Of a stretch of DNA of 64,000 nt, positions 35,424 to 44,559 are shown piece after piece. Numbering within the stretch: the first letter of the stretch is position 1; each line of letters starts with the position of its first letter. Below the pieces are notes generated by a model that did not search any database, was not told the origin of the DNA, and saw nothing but the letters and a program-made list of their open reading frames with translations. The stretch comes from Phytomonospora endophytica. GTDB lineage: Bacteria; Actinomycetota; Actinomycetes; Mycobacteriales; Micromonosporaceae. Location: assembly GCF_014202425.1 (NCBI RefSeq), contig NZ_JACHGT010000002.1:310001-374000 (forward strand), in the 5' to 3' direction. A program made the translations under genes and the position numbers.

Positions 35424-35492
35424 GCGGACGGCCGTGCGAAACTCGCACTCCCCCGCATGCCCCAAAGGGGCCCCAAAAATCACGATACGGGC
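35424..35492. repeat. 69-bp dispersed element, copy 2
   Basis: About 95% identical to 25518-25586. The first hairpin is one pair longer here (gtgcga/tcgcac), a compensatory change that keeps the structure. Confidence 0.85.
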
Positions 35493-35499
35493 GAGGTGT

Positions 35500-36295
35500 G
35501 ACATTTCCACGAGTCGTGGGGTGCGAGCGGAGCGAGGCGGGCGGCGGAGCCGTGAGGGGCGAGGTGTGCGGCGGGAGGTGTGCGGCGCGAGGCGCGAGGC
35601 CGAGCCGTGAGGCGGGAAGCGCGAGATGCCCTGTGCGCGGCATGCGGCGAGCCGTCCGGCGCGAGGCACGAAGCACGAAGCACGAGGCGCGAGCACTCAA
35701 GCGCGAGGCACGAGGCGTCCGGCGCGAGGCCGAGCCGTGGGGTGCGAGCGGAGCGAGGCGGGCGTGCGGCGGGAGGCGCGAGCACTCAAGCGCGAGGCAC
35801 GAGGCGTCCGGCGCGAGGCCGAGCCGTGGGGTGCGAGCGGAGCGAGGCGGGCGTGCGGCGGGAGGCGGGAGGCGGAGCCGTGAGGTGGGAAGCGCGAGAT
35901 GCCGTGTGCGCGGCATGCGGCGAGCCGTCCGGCGCGAGGCACGAGGCACGAGGCGCGGGCCCTCAAGCGCGAGGCCGAGCCGTGAGGCGGGAGCCGTGGG
36001 GTGCGAGCGGAGCGAGGCAGGCGTGCGGCGGGAGACGGGAGGCGGAGCCGTGAGGCGGGAAGCGCGAGATGCCCTGTGCGCGGCATGCGGCGAGCCGTCC
36101 GGCGCGAGGCGGAGCCGTGGAGGCGGGAGGTCTGCGCTGCGGGGCGCGAGTGTGCGCTGCGGGGCGGAAGCCGTGAGGGGCGAGGTATGCGGCGCGAGGT
36201 GTGCGCTGCGAGCCGTGTGGCGCGAGCACCCTGTACGCGTCACACGCTGAGCCGTCCGGCGCGAGGCCCGAGCCCTGAAGCGCAGCCCTGCGGCA
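35500..36295. repeat. purine-rich direct-repeat region
   Basis: Built of gcgaggc/ccgtgag words. An 89-bp unit is duplicated in tandem (from 35691 and 35780). A ~60-bp unit with gcgcgagatgcc and ggcatgcggcgagccg recurs near 35605, 35878 and 36046; gtgcgagcggagcgaggc recurs near 35520, 35740, 35830 and 36000. Confidence 0.9.
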
Positions 36296-36299
36296 CCCC

Positions 36300-37139
36300 C
36301 TAGTACTCCCCCTGCGGCCCGCTGTAGTACTTCTTCCCGTCCGGGTACGGCCAGGCGTTCGCCTCGCACCCGTGCATCCCCAGCGTCTGCTGCTGCATCA
36401 CCGGCGCCTGCTCGCCCTTCTTCGGGCACAGCTCGTGCCCGTGCCCCAGGGCGTGCCCGCTCTCGTGGTTGATCACATACTGCCGGTACACGTCCAGCCC
36501 GGCCCCGTAGTCCTCGATCCCCAGCAGCCACCGCGCCAGGTTGATCACGACCTTCTCGCCGTTCCGGCACGACGTGAACGTGTCATCCGAGGCGCACAGC
36601 ACCGTCCTCGTCTTCGGCGACGCCAGGTACACCGTGAAGTCGTGGCTCTCGCCCTTCCCCACCCGCTGCAACCGCCACTGTTTCCCGGCGGTCCAGCCGC
36701 GCTCGTCGGCGAAGACCCCTTCGACGGCCGCGGTGAACTCCTCGATGTCCTGTTCGATCCCGCCCTCGACGGCGACGCGATACCGCATCAGCTGCCCGGC
36801 CTTACCGTGGCGCTCGCCGTCACCGGGCGCGTAGGTCCATTTCCCGTCGCCCTTTTCGACGACCTCGGGCGGTGCGAGCGGCGCCTCGCTCATCGGGGGC
36901 GCGATCGAGCTCTCGACGACGGCCGGGGTCGGCACGGCCGGAGCGGCGTCGTTCTCGGTCGGCTCGTCGTCACCGGAACGGAACACCGCGATGGTCAGCA
37001 GGACGACGCTGGCCAGGGTGATGGCCAGCAGGGCCGTGCGGCGCAGACGCGCACGCCGCCTCCGCGCCCGCCTAACCTGGCTGCGGCTCGGCCGTGGCTG
37101 GGGTCGCACCGCTCGGCGTGTCGTCGACATCGGCTCCAA
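36300..37139 (-). CDS. DUF3152 membrane-anchored putative metallopeptidase
   Basis: 279 residues (279 from ATG 37139; ATG 37130 possible). A basic head and one membrane helix (TALLAITLASVVLLTIAVF), then a DUF3152 domain with the zinc-type motif NHESGHALGHGHE near the C-terminus. Four cysteines fit two disulfides. The overlap with the next gene is 59-68 bp. It is the equivalent of Rv3207c next to moeZ. Confidence 0.88.
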   Translation of the reverse strand: MEPMSTTRRAVRPQPRPSRSQVRRARRRRARLRRTALLAITLASVVLLTIAVFRSGDDEPTENDAAPAVPTPAVVESSIAPPMSEAPLAPPEVVEKGDGKWTYAPGDGERHGKAGQLMRYRVAVEGGIEQDIEEFTAAVEGVFADERGWTAGKQWRLQRVGKGESHDFTVYLASPKTRTVLCASDDTFTSCRNGEKVVINLARWLLGIEDYGAGLDVYRQYVINHESGHALGHGHELCPKKGEQAPVMQQQTLGMHGCEANAWPYPDGKKYYSGPQGEY

Positions 37140-38091
37140 TATAGGGGGCTATCTCGTCGAGCATGCCGACTACCGCACGCGCGACCGCGCGTGGCGCCTC
37201 CATCTGTCCCAGATGGCCGACCTTGTCCAAGATCAGCAGCCGCGAATCCGGGATCGTGCGCGCCACCTGCGGCGCGAGCCGGACGTCGACGAGTTTGTCC
37301 TGCTTGCCCCACACGACCAGGGTCGGCGCGGTGACGTGCGCGGCGAGCCGCCACAGCGAACCCGAACCGGGCAGATACGCCCGAATGAAACTCGACACCA
37401 GCCCGCGGAAACTGCGCACGTAGGCGTCGGCGTGCCACGGCAGGCTCATCCGGTATTCGAGTTCGGCGACGGCCTCGGCGCGGCGCAACTCGGTCACCGT
37501 CGACGGGTCGGCCCAGCAGTTCTCGATCACCTGGTCGACGAGCTGGCTCGGCGTCATCCGCGCCAGCGCGCGCACGGCGAGCCGGTCGGCGCGGGGAATC
37601 GCCAGCAGCGGCACGAGCCGCCCGTGGCGGGAACGCCGGGGGTCGACGAAGGGCATGGCCGGCGAGATGAGCGTCAGCGTGCGGACGAGTTCGGGGCGTT
37701 TCCCGGCGACGTAGACCGACACGGCCCCGCCGAGGGAGTTGCCGAAGAGGTGGACGGGCCCGCGCCCGGCGTACTCGATCCAGCTGATGACGCGATCGGC
37801 CATCGCGGGGATCGTGTACCGGCGGCTGGGTTCGCTGCGGCCGAAGCCGGGCAGGTCGATGGCCTGCCCGTCGAGGCGGTCGGCGAGGACGTCGGCGAGG
37901 TCGGTCCAGTTCTGCGCCGACCCGCCGAGGCCGTGGACGTAGAGGGCGGGTTCGGCCCCCTCGCCGCGCCCGGGCGTCTCGCGGACGTAGGTGTGCGCGC
38001 CGTCGATGAGGTGGTCGCGACCGGGCCAGGGTTCGTGCTGCACCTCGATGGGCGGCACGTTCGCGTCGGGCGCGATCACGGCACGCTTCAC
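37072..38091 (-). CDS. alpha/beta hydrolase
   Basis: 339 residues with nucleophile elbow GNSLGG, oxyanion HGLGGS near the start, Asp in GKQDKLVD and His in KVGHLGQ. No signal peptide. It overlaps DUF3152 at its 3' end and the following gene by 4 bp, forming a three-gene set. The substrate is not deducible. Confidence 0.88.
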   Translation of the reverse strand: MKRAVIAPDANVPPIEVQHEPWPGRDHLIDGAHTYVRETPGRGEGAEPALYVHGLGGSAQNWTDLADVLADRLDGQAIDLPGFGRSEPSRRYTIPAMADRVISWIEYAGRGPVHLFGNSLGGAVSVYVAGKRPELVRTLTLISPAMPFVDPRRSRHGRLVPLLAIPRADRLAVRALARMTPSQLVDQVIENCWADPSTVTELRRAEAVAELEYRMSLPWHADAYVRSFRGLVSSFIRAYLPGSGSLWRLAAHVTAPTLVVWGKQDKLVDVRLAPQVARTIPDSRLLILDKVGHLGQMEAPRAVARAVVGMLDEIAPYIGADVDDTPSGATPATAEPQPG

Positions 38092-39176
38092 GGCAGCAGC
38101 ACCTCCAGCCGGCGGTTGAGGGCGGACATGGTCGCGTGGACCATGGCCTGGCGGTTGTCCCCGGCGACGGGGGCGGCGCCGGCGAGCTGCTCGGCACCGG
38201 CCTCGGTGAGCAGGAGGACGACGACGACCGCGACGCGCAGCGCGCCCGCGGGCACGACCGAGGCGTGCTCGACGACGCAGCGGCCGCGGTTGCCCAGGAG
38301 GGACGCGACGGCGTCGATGGTCGCGTCGGCGGTCGTGCGCAGCACGTGCCAGTCGACGGCGGGGCCGGTGGCGCGGCCGATCGCGCGGTGGCCTTCGACG
38401 TTGAGGCCGACCTCGACGGTCGTCTCGAAGCCCGAGGTCGACACCTGGACCTGCTCGACGACCGCGCGCGTCTGTGCGCCGCCGGGGCCGGCGGGGCGCG
38501 GGAAGTGGTAGGCCTGCGTCGTACGGGGCTGCGCTCGCACGCCAAGCCGGTCGGCGAGCAGGCGGGTCGCCTTGGCGGAGACGGCGTCGGGGTCGGCGGC
38601 GGTGTCGAGGTCGAGGCGGAGACGGCGGGCGCCGGTCGGGTCGGTGTAGAGCTCGGCGTCGTGCACGCCGGTGAGTTCGCGGACCGCGATGAGGACGGCC
38701 TCGTCGTCTTCGACCTGGGCGCTGCCGTTGACGCGCGACTCGCCGGTCTGCTCGGGGATGTAGGGCCTGATCTCCTGGGTGGCCTGCGTGTTCCAGACCG
38801 AGGCGCTCTCGCGGGGGGCGGGGACCGGTTCGGTCTTCGGCTTGTCCTTGGCCTTCTCGGTCTCGGCGCCGCGGAAGAACTGCGCTATCCGGTTGAGCTG
38901 GGCGCGGTCCACCTCGGGTTCCGGCGCGAGAACGGGGATCGTCGGCATGTCGGCGGGACGGGACGAGGGGGGCGGGTCCTCGTCGGCGTAGCGGCGGCGG
39001 CGCGGGGGCCTCGGCGAGACCAGGTCGGGCACGGGGGCGGGCGCGAGCGGCGTGTCGTCGGCGAGTTCGGGCTCGGCCGACCGCCGTGACGCCTCGTACC
39101 TGCGCCGCGGTGCCACGGTCGCCTTCTCGTCCAGGTCGCGACCCATGTCGGAATCACGCCGATCCTGTTCGTACAC
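38088..39176 (-). CDS. hypothetical protein, 362 aa, actinobacterial
   Basis: A disordered, Arg/Pro-rich N-terminal ~130 residues, then two α/β modules: residues ~160-235 (AVRELTGVHDAELY..TGARRLRLDLD) and ~250-360 (TTVEVGLNVEGHRA..., ..AVVVVLLLTEAGAEQLAGAA, ..AMVHATMSALNRRLE). No signal peptide. It is first in the minus-strand operon, divergent from the TetR gene. Function unknown; conserved in similar genomic position in actinomycetes. Confidence 0.7.
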   Translation of the reverse strand: MYEQDRRDSDMGRDLDEKATVAPRRRYEASRRSAEPELADDTPLAPAPVPDLVSPRPPRRRRYADEDPPPSSRPADMPTIPVLAPEPEVDRAQLNRIAQFFRGAETEKAKDKPKTEPVPAPRESASVWNTQATQEIRPYIPEQTGESRVNGSAQVEDDEAVLIAVRELTGVHDAELYTDPTGARRLRLDLDTAADPDAVSAKATRLLADRLGVRAQPRTTQAYHFPRPAGPGGAQTRAVVEQVQVSTSGFETTVEVGLNVEGHRAIGRATGPAVDWHVLRTTADATIDAVASLLGNRGRCVVEHASVVPAGALRVAVVVVLLLTEAGAEQLAGAAPVAGDNRQAMVHATMSALNRRLEVLLP

Positions 39177-39383
39177 GACATTCTCCTCGCCCGGCCTGTC
39201 AGCAGGTTACCGCCAACGTGCCGCCCGCGCTAACCGAGCGTGGTGGGGAGGGTCTTCGGGAGCGAGACGCGGGCATGGACAACGACACCACCGCGACCCT
39301 CCCCCAGATCATGGCTTGCGGCTACCGTTAAGGGCCGAGAGGAGGAGGCGCATCCCGCGAAGGACCGGGACCGCCGACCACAT

Positions 39384-40031
39384 ATGGCGCTCACTGACGG
39401 CCGCAGTGTCCGCATGCCCCGACCCGAGCGGCGTCGCCAGCTGCTGGAGGCGGCCCAGGAGGTGTTCGTGGCGCGCGGCTATCACGCCGCCGCGATGGAC
39501 GACATCGCCGAACGCGCCGGGGTGAGCAAGCCCGTTCTCTACCAGCACTTCCCCAGCAAACTCGACCTGTACCTGGCGCTCCTCGACGTGCACGGCGAGG
39601 CCCTCGTGTCGACCGTGCGCAATGCGATGGCGACGACCTCGGAGAACAAGGACCGCGTGCACCGCGCAATGCAGGCGTACTTCGACTTCGTCGACGCCCA
39701 GGGCGAGGCGTTCCGTCTCGTCTTCGAGTCCGACCTGCGCAACGACCCCGCGGTCGCCGAGCGCATGGAGTCGGTGGAGCGCGGCTGCTCCTCGGCGATC
39801 GCCGAGACCATCATGGCCGACACCGGCGCGACCCGGCAGCGCGCCGAACTACTGGCCGTCGGGCTCACCGGCGCCGCCGAGATCGCCGCGCGCTACTGGC
39901 TGGCGTCGAAGCGGGCCGTGCCGAAGGAGGAGGCCGTCGAGTTGATGGCCACCCTGTCGTGGCGGGGCATTTCACGTTTCCCGCTGCACATTCCCGAAGA
40001 CACGCGCGATGAGGACAACACCGGCCGGTGA
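39384..40031 (+). CDS. TetR-family regulator
   Basis: 215 residues from ATG 39384 (ATG 39414 possible; the longer frame upstream is rejected). N-terminal helix-turn-helix RRRQLLEAAQEVFVARGY...VSKPVLYQHF, then an all-helical ligand domain. It is the equivalent of the regulator beside DUF3107 in mycobacteria. Target genes are unknown. Confidence 0.9.
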   Translation: MALTDGRSVRMPRPERRRQLLEAAQEVFVARGYHAAAMDDIAERAGVSKPVLYQHFPSKLDLYLALLDVHGEALVSTVRNAMATTSENKDRVHRAMQAYFDFVDAQGEAFRLVFESDLRNDPAVAERMESVERGCSSAIAETIMADTGATRQRAELLAVGLTGAAEIAARYWLASKRAVPKEEAVELMATLSWRGISRFPLHIPEDTRDEDNTGR

Positions 40032-40088
40032 GGCCGTGAGGCGCCCCGGGCGGCTAGCCTTTGTCCCGGACGATCAAAGGAGGGGCCC

Positions 40089-40316
40089 GTGGAGGTCAAG
40101 ATCGGCGTGCAGTACGCGCCGCGTGAACTGGTTCTCGACAGCGACCAGTCGGCCGACGAGGTGGCCAAGGCCGTCTCGCAGGCCCTCAGTGAGGACAACG
40201 GCGTGCTGAGCCTGACCGACAAGAGCGGCAAGCAGGTCTTCGTCGCCGTCGGCAAGATCGCCTACGTGGAGATCAGCGAGCAGACGCAGCGCCCGGTCGG
40301 CTTCACCGTCAGCTAA
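40089..40316 (+). CDS. DUF3107 protein
   Basis: 75 residues, GTG 40089 with AAAGGAGG upstream. Sequence MEVKIGVQYAPRELVLDS... and VGKIAYVEI match the DUF3107 family (TB9.4-like). A small cytoplasmic protein of unknown role; ends at a bidirectional terminator. Confidence 0.93.
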   Translation: MEVKIGVQYAPRELVLDSDQSADEVAKAVSQALSEDNGVLSLTDKSGKQVFVAVGKIAYVEISEQTQRPVGFTVS

Positions 40317-40327
40317 GGCCCGTCATC

Positions 40328-40355
40328 ACGGCCGGGGAGCGCGCTCCCCGGCCGT
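40328..40355. terminator. bidirectional terminator
   Basis: 28-bp perfect palindrome (acggccggggagc arm) between the convergent DUF3107 and ferritin-like genes. Confidence 0.85.
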
Positions 40356-40367
40356 ATGCGTGCCCGG

Positions 40368-41060
40368 CTAGGTGTTGAGGCCGACGGCGCCCATGCGGTC
40401 GGTGTGGGCCTGCGTGAGGCGGCGGAAGAGCGCGCCGATGCCGGCGAGGTCACCGCTGCCGCTGACCACGAGGTCGGTGAGGCCGTCGCGTTCGGCCGCG
40501 ACCCGCTGCGCCTGCGTCATGGCCTCCCCGACGAGCCGGCGCGCCCACAGCGCGAGCCGGTTGGCGAGTTTCGGGTCGGCGGCGAGGGCCGCGCGGATCT
40601 CGGCGACGGCGAACTCGGTGTAGGCCGTGTCGTGCAGGACCTCCAGCACGAGCGAACGGTCACCGGGTTCGAGGAAGTTGGCGATCTCGCGGTAGAAGTC
40701 GTCGGCGATGCCGTCGCCGACGTAGGCCTTGGTCAGGCCCTCCAGCCAGTCGCGCGGGGCCGTCGCCTCGTGGAAGTCGTCGAGCGCGGCGACGAAGGGC
40801 TCCATCGCCCCGGCCGCGTCGGCGCCGAGTTCCTCCAGACGCGCGACCAGCCGCCGGTAGTTGGCGATCTCGGCGCCCGCCATCGTCGACAGCGCCGCCC
40901 GGCGGCGCAGGTCCGGCGCGAGCCGCGCGTCGGCCGCCATGCGATCGAACGCGACCAGCGAGCCGTACGCGAGCGCCCCGAGGAGATCCGTGACGGCCTC
41001 GGTGGAAGGCGGCTCGGCGGGGGTGGGTTCGGGGGTGGGTTCGGGTGCAGGTGTGGACAC
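40368..41060 (-). CDS. ferritin-like fold protein
   Basis: 230 residues from GTG 41060. After a Pro-rich head (residues 1-20), an all-helical ferritin-like domain with AGAEIANYRRL and AYTEFAVAE; the first and third helices carry Glu/Tyr that could bind a di-iron site. Homologous in position to Rv3210c. Related in fold to tRNA hydroxylase MiaE. Divergent from rhlE. Confidence 0.82.
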   Translation of the reverse strand: MSTPAPEPTPEPTPAEPPSTEAVTDLLGALAYGSLVAFDRMAADARLAPDLRRRAALSTMAGAEIANYRRLVARLEELGADAAGAMEPFVAALDDFHEATAPRDWLEGLTKAYVGDGIADDFYREIANFLEPGDRSLVLEVLHDTAYTEFAVAEIRAALAADPKLANRLALWARRLVGEAMTQAQRVAAERDGLTDLVVSGSGDLAGIGALFRRLTQAHTDRMGAVGLNT

Positions 41061-41373
41061 GGTGGAAGGCTATCGGTTGCGGGGGCGCTTCGGAGGCGCC
41101 GGCGAAGCCGCCTTCGCGCCGGGGACACGCGCGCCGCGGTCGCGCTCGCCCGCCTGACCAGGCCCGCGGCGAGTGAACCCCATTACCCCCCACACCTGCG
41201 CAAGGTGGCTATTTTCGCCGGAGCACGTACCATGGAGGAGTTTAGATCCGCGTGAACGCCGGATCACCAGCCGCCCGGGGTGCCCCCGGGTGTCAAACGG
41301 CCCGTGACGCCGAGGGAACCGACCCGAGGTCGAGCACTTTCGGCGGGGCCGAAAATCAGTTAGGAATTCTGCA
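41061..41373 (+). other. structured leader/intergenic region before rhlE
   Basis: Three hairpins in the plus-strand leader: gatccg/cggatc (41245-41264 region), cccgggg/ccccggg (41274-41290) and tttcggc/gccgaaa (41338-41354), then TTAGGA 9 nt before CTG 41374. A possible -10 TACCAT lies at 41228-41233. Likely a long, structured 5' UTR. Confidence 0.5.
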
Positions 41374-43008
41374 CTGTACAGCGATACAGAAACCCAACCC
41401 CCGGGCGACAACGACGCCGCGATCGAGGCACTGGCCCCGGTCGCGACCGTACGTGAGGACAGCCCGACCCTCGCCGAGCTGGGCGTCCGCGCCGAGACGG
41501 TCGAGGCGCTGAACGCCGTCGGCATCAGCCGCGCGTTCGCCATCCAGGAGTACGCGATCCCGATCGCGATGCGCGGCGCCGACGTCATCGGTCGCGCGCC
41601 CACCGGCACCGGCAAGACCCTCGGCTTCGGCATCCCGATCCTGGAGCGCGTGCTCGGACCGGAGGAGGGCACCGACGGCCGCCCGCAGGCGCTCGTCGTC
41701 GTCCCCACCCGTGAACTCGGCCTCCAGGTCTCGCGCGACATCGAGATCGCCGGCAAACTCCGCGGTATCCGCGTGCTGCCCGTCTACGGCGGCCGCGCCT
41801 ACGAGCCGCAGATCGACGCGCTGCGCAACGGCGTCGAGATCGTCGTCGGCACGCCCGGCCGGCTCATCGACCTGATGAAGTCCAAGCACCTGCGCCTCGA
41901 CGGCGTCGGCGTGGTCGTCCTCGACGAGGCCGACCGCATGCTCGACCTCGGCTTCGCCGACGACGTGGAGAAGCTCCTCAAGCAGCTCCCCGAGCAGCGC
42001 CAGACGATGCTGTTCTCCGCGACGATGCCCGACGCCATCGTGGCCCTCGCCCGCCGCTACCAGCACCAGCCCGTGACGATCCACGCCGACGTGGCCGTCG
42101 ACACCGCGCCCAGCGGTCAGGTGAAGCAGCTGGCCTACCTCACCCACTCCCTCAACAAGATCGAGGTCCTCGCCCGGATCCTCCAGGCGAAGGAACGCGG
42201 TCTGACGATCGTCTTCTCCCGCACCAAGCGCCACACCCAGCGCATCGCCGACGACCTCGACTTCCGCGGCTTCGCGGTCGCCGCCGTCCACGGCGACCTG
42301 GGCCAGAGCGCCCGCGAGCGGGCCCTGCGGGCCTTCCGCAGCGGGAAGATCGACGTGCTCGTCGCCACCGACGTGGCCGCCCGCGGCCTCGACGTCAGCG
42401 ACGTCACGCACGTCATCAACTACGACAGCCCCGACGACGCCGACACCTACGTCCACCGCATCGGCCGTACCGGCCGGGCCGGGGCGACCGGTGTCGCGGT
42501 GACCTTCATCAACTGGGAGGACACTCCCCGCTGGAAGATCATCGACAAGACGCTCAACCTCGACCTGCCCTCGCCGCAGGAGACCTACCACACCTCCGAG
42601 CACCTCTACACCGATCTCGACATCCCCACCGACGTCACCGGCGAGCTCCCCACCAAGGAGCGTCAGCGCGAGGGCCTGTCGGCGGAGGCGAACATCGACG
42701 TCGAGGGCGGCAAGCACGCCGGTGGACGCAACAAGCGCCGTCGTGGTGCGGGCGGTGGCGGCGGTGGCCGCGGCAAGCCTTCCGGTGAGCGCGGCGGCGA
42801 ACGTCCGCAGTCCTCGTCGCAGGCCACGGCCGAGTCGTCCGACGGTGAGCAGAAACCGCGCCGTGCCCGCACGCGCCGGAAGGTGACCGGGGACAGCCCC
42901 GCCGCCGCCACCGGCGACAGCACTCCGCAGGCCTCCGCGGCCGAAGGTCCGGCGCGCCCGCGTCGCCGTCGCCGCCGTCGGCCCGCCGGTGAAGGCGCGG
43001 CCGAGTAA
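41374..43008 (+). CDS. rhlE: DEAD-box RNA helicase RhlE-type, non-canonical start
   Basis: About 544 residues. The Q motif (FAIQEY) lies before the first ATG (41569), so the true start is upstream; between the in-frame stop at 41307 and 41569 there is no ATG, GTG or TTG. CTG 41374 after TTAGGA is the best start. Then APTGTGKT, PTREL, DEAD motif LDEADRML, SAT and HRIGRTGRAG, and an Arg/Gly-rich C-terminal tail. ATP-dependent RNA unwinding. A sequencing indel is an alternative explanation. Confidence 0.85.
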   Translation: MYSDTETQPPGDNDAAIEALAPVATVREDSPTLAELGVRAETVEALNAVGISRAFAIQEYAIPIAMRGADVIGRAPTGTGKTLGFGIPILERVLGPEEGTDGRPQALVVVPTRELGLQVSRDIEIAGKLRGIRVLPVYGGRAYEPQIDALRNGVEIVVGTPGRLIDLMKSKHLRLDGVGVVVLDEADRMLDLGFADDVEKLLKQLPEQRQTMLFSATMPDAIVALARRYQHQPVTIHADVAVDTAPSGQVKQLAYLTHSLNKIEVLARILQAKERGLTIVFSRTKRHTQRIADDLDFRGFAVAAVHGDLGQSARERALRAFRSGKIDVLVATDVAARGLDVSDVTHVINYDSPDDADTYVHRIGRTGRAGATGVAVTFINWEDTPRWKIIDKTLNLDLPSPQETYHTSEHLYTDLDIPTDVTGELPTKERQREGLSAEANIDVEGGKHAGGRNKRRRGAGGGGGGRGKPSGERGGERPQSSSQATAESSDGEQKPRRARTRRKVTGDSPAAATGDSTPQASAAEGPARPRRRRRRRPAGEGAAE

Positions 43009-43021
43009 TACCATCGACACC

Positions 43022-43333
43022 GTGACCGATCCAGACGCGGTATGGCGTCGCCCCGCTCAAGGCGGCGACGCCGGGAACATGGAGGTGGTGGTGCCGCCCG
43101 CGGCGCCGTCACCTCACTACGACGGTCCCCCACGCGCCACGCCGCCCCCGCGGGGCTGGCGCGTGCCGGTCGTCGTCAACGCCGCTCCGCCCCGGCGGAT
43201 GCCCGCGCAGGACGCCGGCACCGCCGAGGCCGTCGAGCGCTCCGCGAAGACCTTCAGCGTCGGACTCGGGATCGTCGCCGGGTCGGTCATGCTGATCCTG
43301 TTGCTCTTCGTCGTCATCCGCGCCGTCGCCTAA
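43022..43333 (+). CDS. small C-tail membrane protein, 103 aa
   Basis: From GTG 43022, 13 bp after rhlE. A Pro-rich, disordered cytoplasmic part, then one C-terminal membrane helix (SVGLGIVAGSVMLILLLFVVI). Function unknown. The 3' end overlaps the convergent LacI gene by 4 bp. Confidence 0.7.
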   Translation: MTDPDAVWRRPAQGGDAGNMEVVVPPAAPSPHYDGPPRATPPPRGWRVPVVVNAAPPRRMPAQDAGTAEAVERSAKTFSVGLGIVAGSVMLILLLFVVIRAVA

Positions 43334-44352
43334 CGGCGGACGCCGCGCCAGACGAGCTTCGTGCCGAGGACCTCGGTGCGCGGCGGCGACCGGTCGCCCT
43401 TGATCCGGTCGAAGAGCATCTCCGTCGCCCGCCGCGCCATCGCGGCGGTGTCGTAGGCGACGACCGTCAGCGGGCGCGGCATCAGGTGCGAGAGCTCGAA
43501 GTCGTCGAAACCGACCAGCTCCGCGCCGCTCCCCCGCCGCCACAGCTCCTGCACGGCGCCGACCGTGATGCGGTTGTTGACCGCGAAGAAGGCCGTCGGC
43601 GGATTCGGGCCGTCCAGCAGCGCACCGACCGTCTCCGCCGCGCCCGAAGGATCCGCGACGCCCTCGGCGATCCGCGCGACCTCCGGCGGCAGACCCGCGT
43701 CGTCGAGAGCGTCGCGCACACCGTCCAGCCGCTCCCGCATCGTGTAGACCGCGACCGAGTCGAGCAGCACCGCGATCCGCCGATGGCCCGCCGCCAGGAG
43801 CGCCGCCACCGCCTCCCGCGCCCCACCTCGATTGTCGATGAGGACGGTGTCGGCGGGCAGGCCGCCGCTGGGGCGATCCAGGAAGACCACCTGGACGCCC
43901 ATCTCGACCTCCGGCCGCAGGAACGAATGGTCCGAACCCGCCGGCACGACGAGCAACCCGTCCACCCGCCGCGAACAGAGGTCGAAGACCAGGCGCCGCT
44001 CCGCCTCCGGGTCCTCCTCCGAACTGGCCGTGATCAACATCGTGTCGTGCCGCGCCGCCACCTCCGCCGCCACCGACGCGATCGTCGAATAGAACGGATT
44101 CGCCAACTCCTCGATCACCAGACCGACCGTCGCCGTCCGGCGACCCGCCCGCAACGTACTCGCCAGCTGATTCCGCTGAAAACCCAACGCGGCCACCGAA
44201 GCCAGCACCCGGTCGACCAACTCGGCGTTCACCGTCGGCTCCGCGTTCACCACCCGCGACACGGTCTTCAAACTCACCCCGGCATGCCGCGCGACATCGA
44301 CCATCGTCGGCCGCTTCACGCGCGAACCACCGGACGGGACAAAGCTGCTCAC
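43330..44352 (-). CDS. LacI-family regulator
   Basis: 340 residues from GTG 44352 (GTG 44319 possible). HTH TMVDVARHAGVSLKTVSRVVN, then a sugar-binding-type effector domain (VGLVIEELANPFYSTI, ..DRPSGGLPADTVLID). No neighbouring sugar genes, so the targets are elsewhere. Followed upstream by repeat island 3. Confidence 0.92.
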   Translation of the reverse strand: MSSFVPSGGSRVKRPTMVDVARHAGVSLKTVSRVVNAEPTVNAELVDRVLASVAALGFQRNQLASTLRAGRRTATVGLVIEELANPFYSTIASVAAEVAARHDTMLITASSEEDPEAERRLVFDLCSRRVDGLLVVPAGSDHSFLRPEVEMGVQVVFLDRPSGGLPADTVLIDNRGGAREAVAALLAAGHRRIAVLLDSVAVYTMRERLDGVRDALDDAGLPPEVARIAEGVADPSGAAETVGALLDGPNPPTAFFAVNNRITVGAVQELWRRGSGAELVGFDDFELSHLMPRPLTVVAYDTAAMARRATEMLFDRIKGDRSPPRTEVLGTKLVWRGVRR

Positions 44353-44424
44353 GGTGCGAAATCCCTCGACTGGAGGTTGTGACAGGACAACTGTGCCAGG
44401 GGGAGCGGGGGTTGGGGCGGGTGG

Positions 44425-44478
44425 GTGGGTTCGGGTGGGGCTGACGAGACCGCTTGGGGGGTGGGGATCGGGCTCGGC
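44425..44478. repeat. dispersed ~50-bp element copy B
   Basis: Same orientation as copy A; shares gagaccgcttgg and the gatcgggctcgg flank. About 80% like copy A. Confidence 0.75.
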
Positions 44479-44559
44479 TGGGCTTGGCTCGGTTTGGTGC
44501 CGGTGCGGGTGGGTGAGGGACGCGTGGGTCGCGCTTGGTGGGGTCGCTGTGGGCGGGTT

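Larger units (their letters stand above)
35219..36299. other. gene-free repeat island 2
   Basis: Holds the secreted-hydrolase promoter, the 69-bp element copy 2 and a purine-rich repeat region. ORFs here translate as Arg/Ala-rich repeats and are not credible genes. Confidence 0.8.

Noticed and set aside
35348-36250. 300-residue Arg/Ala repeat ORF
   Set aside because: Product of the purine-rich repeats; no start site or homology.
36300-37139. DUF3152 as a secreted protein with cleaved signal
   Set aside because: The hydrophobic segment is a long helix after a basic head with no clear signal peptidase site, so an anchor is likelier.
41252-41512. 86-residue ORF as rhlE N-terminus
   Set aside because: It is in another frame from the Q motif and has no helicase similarity.
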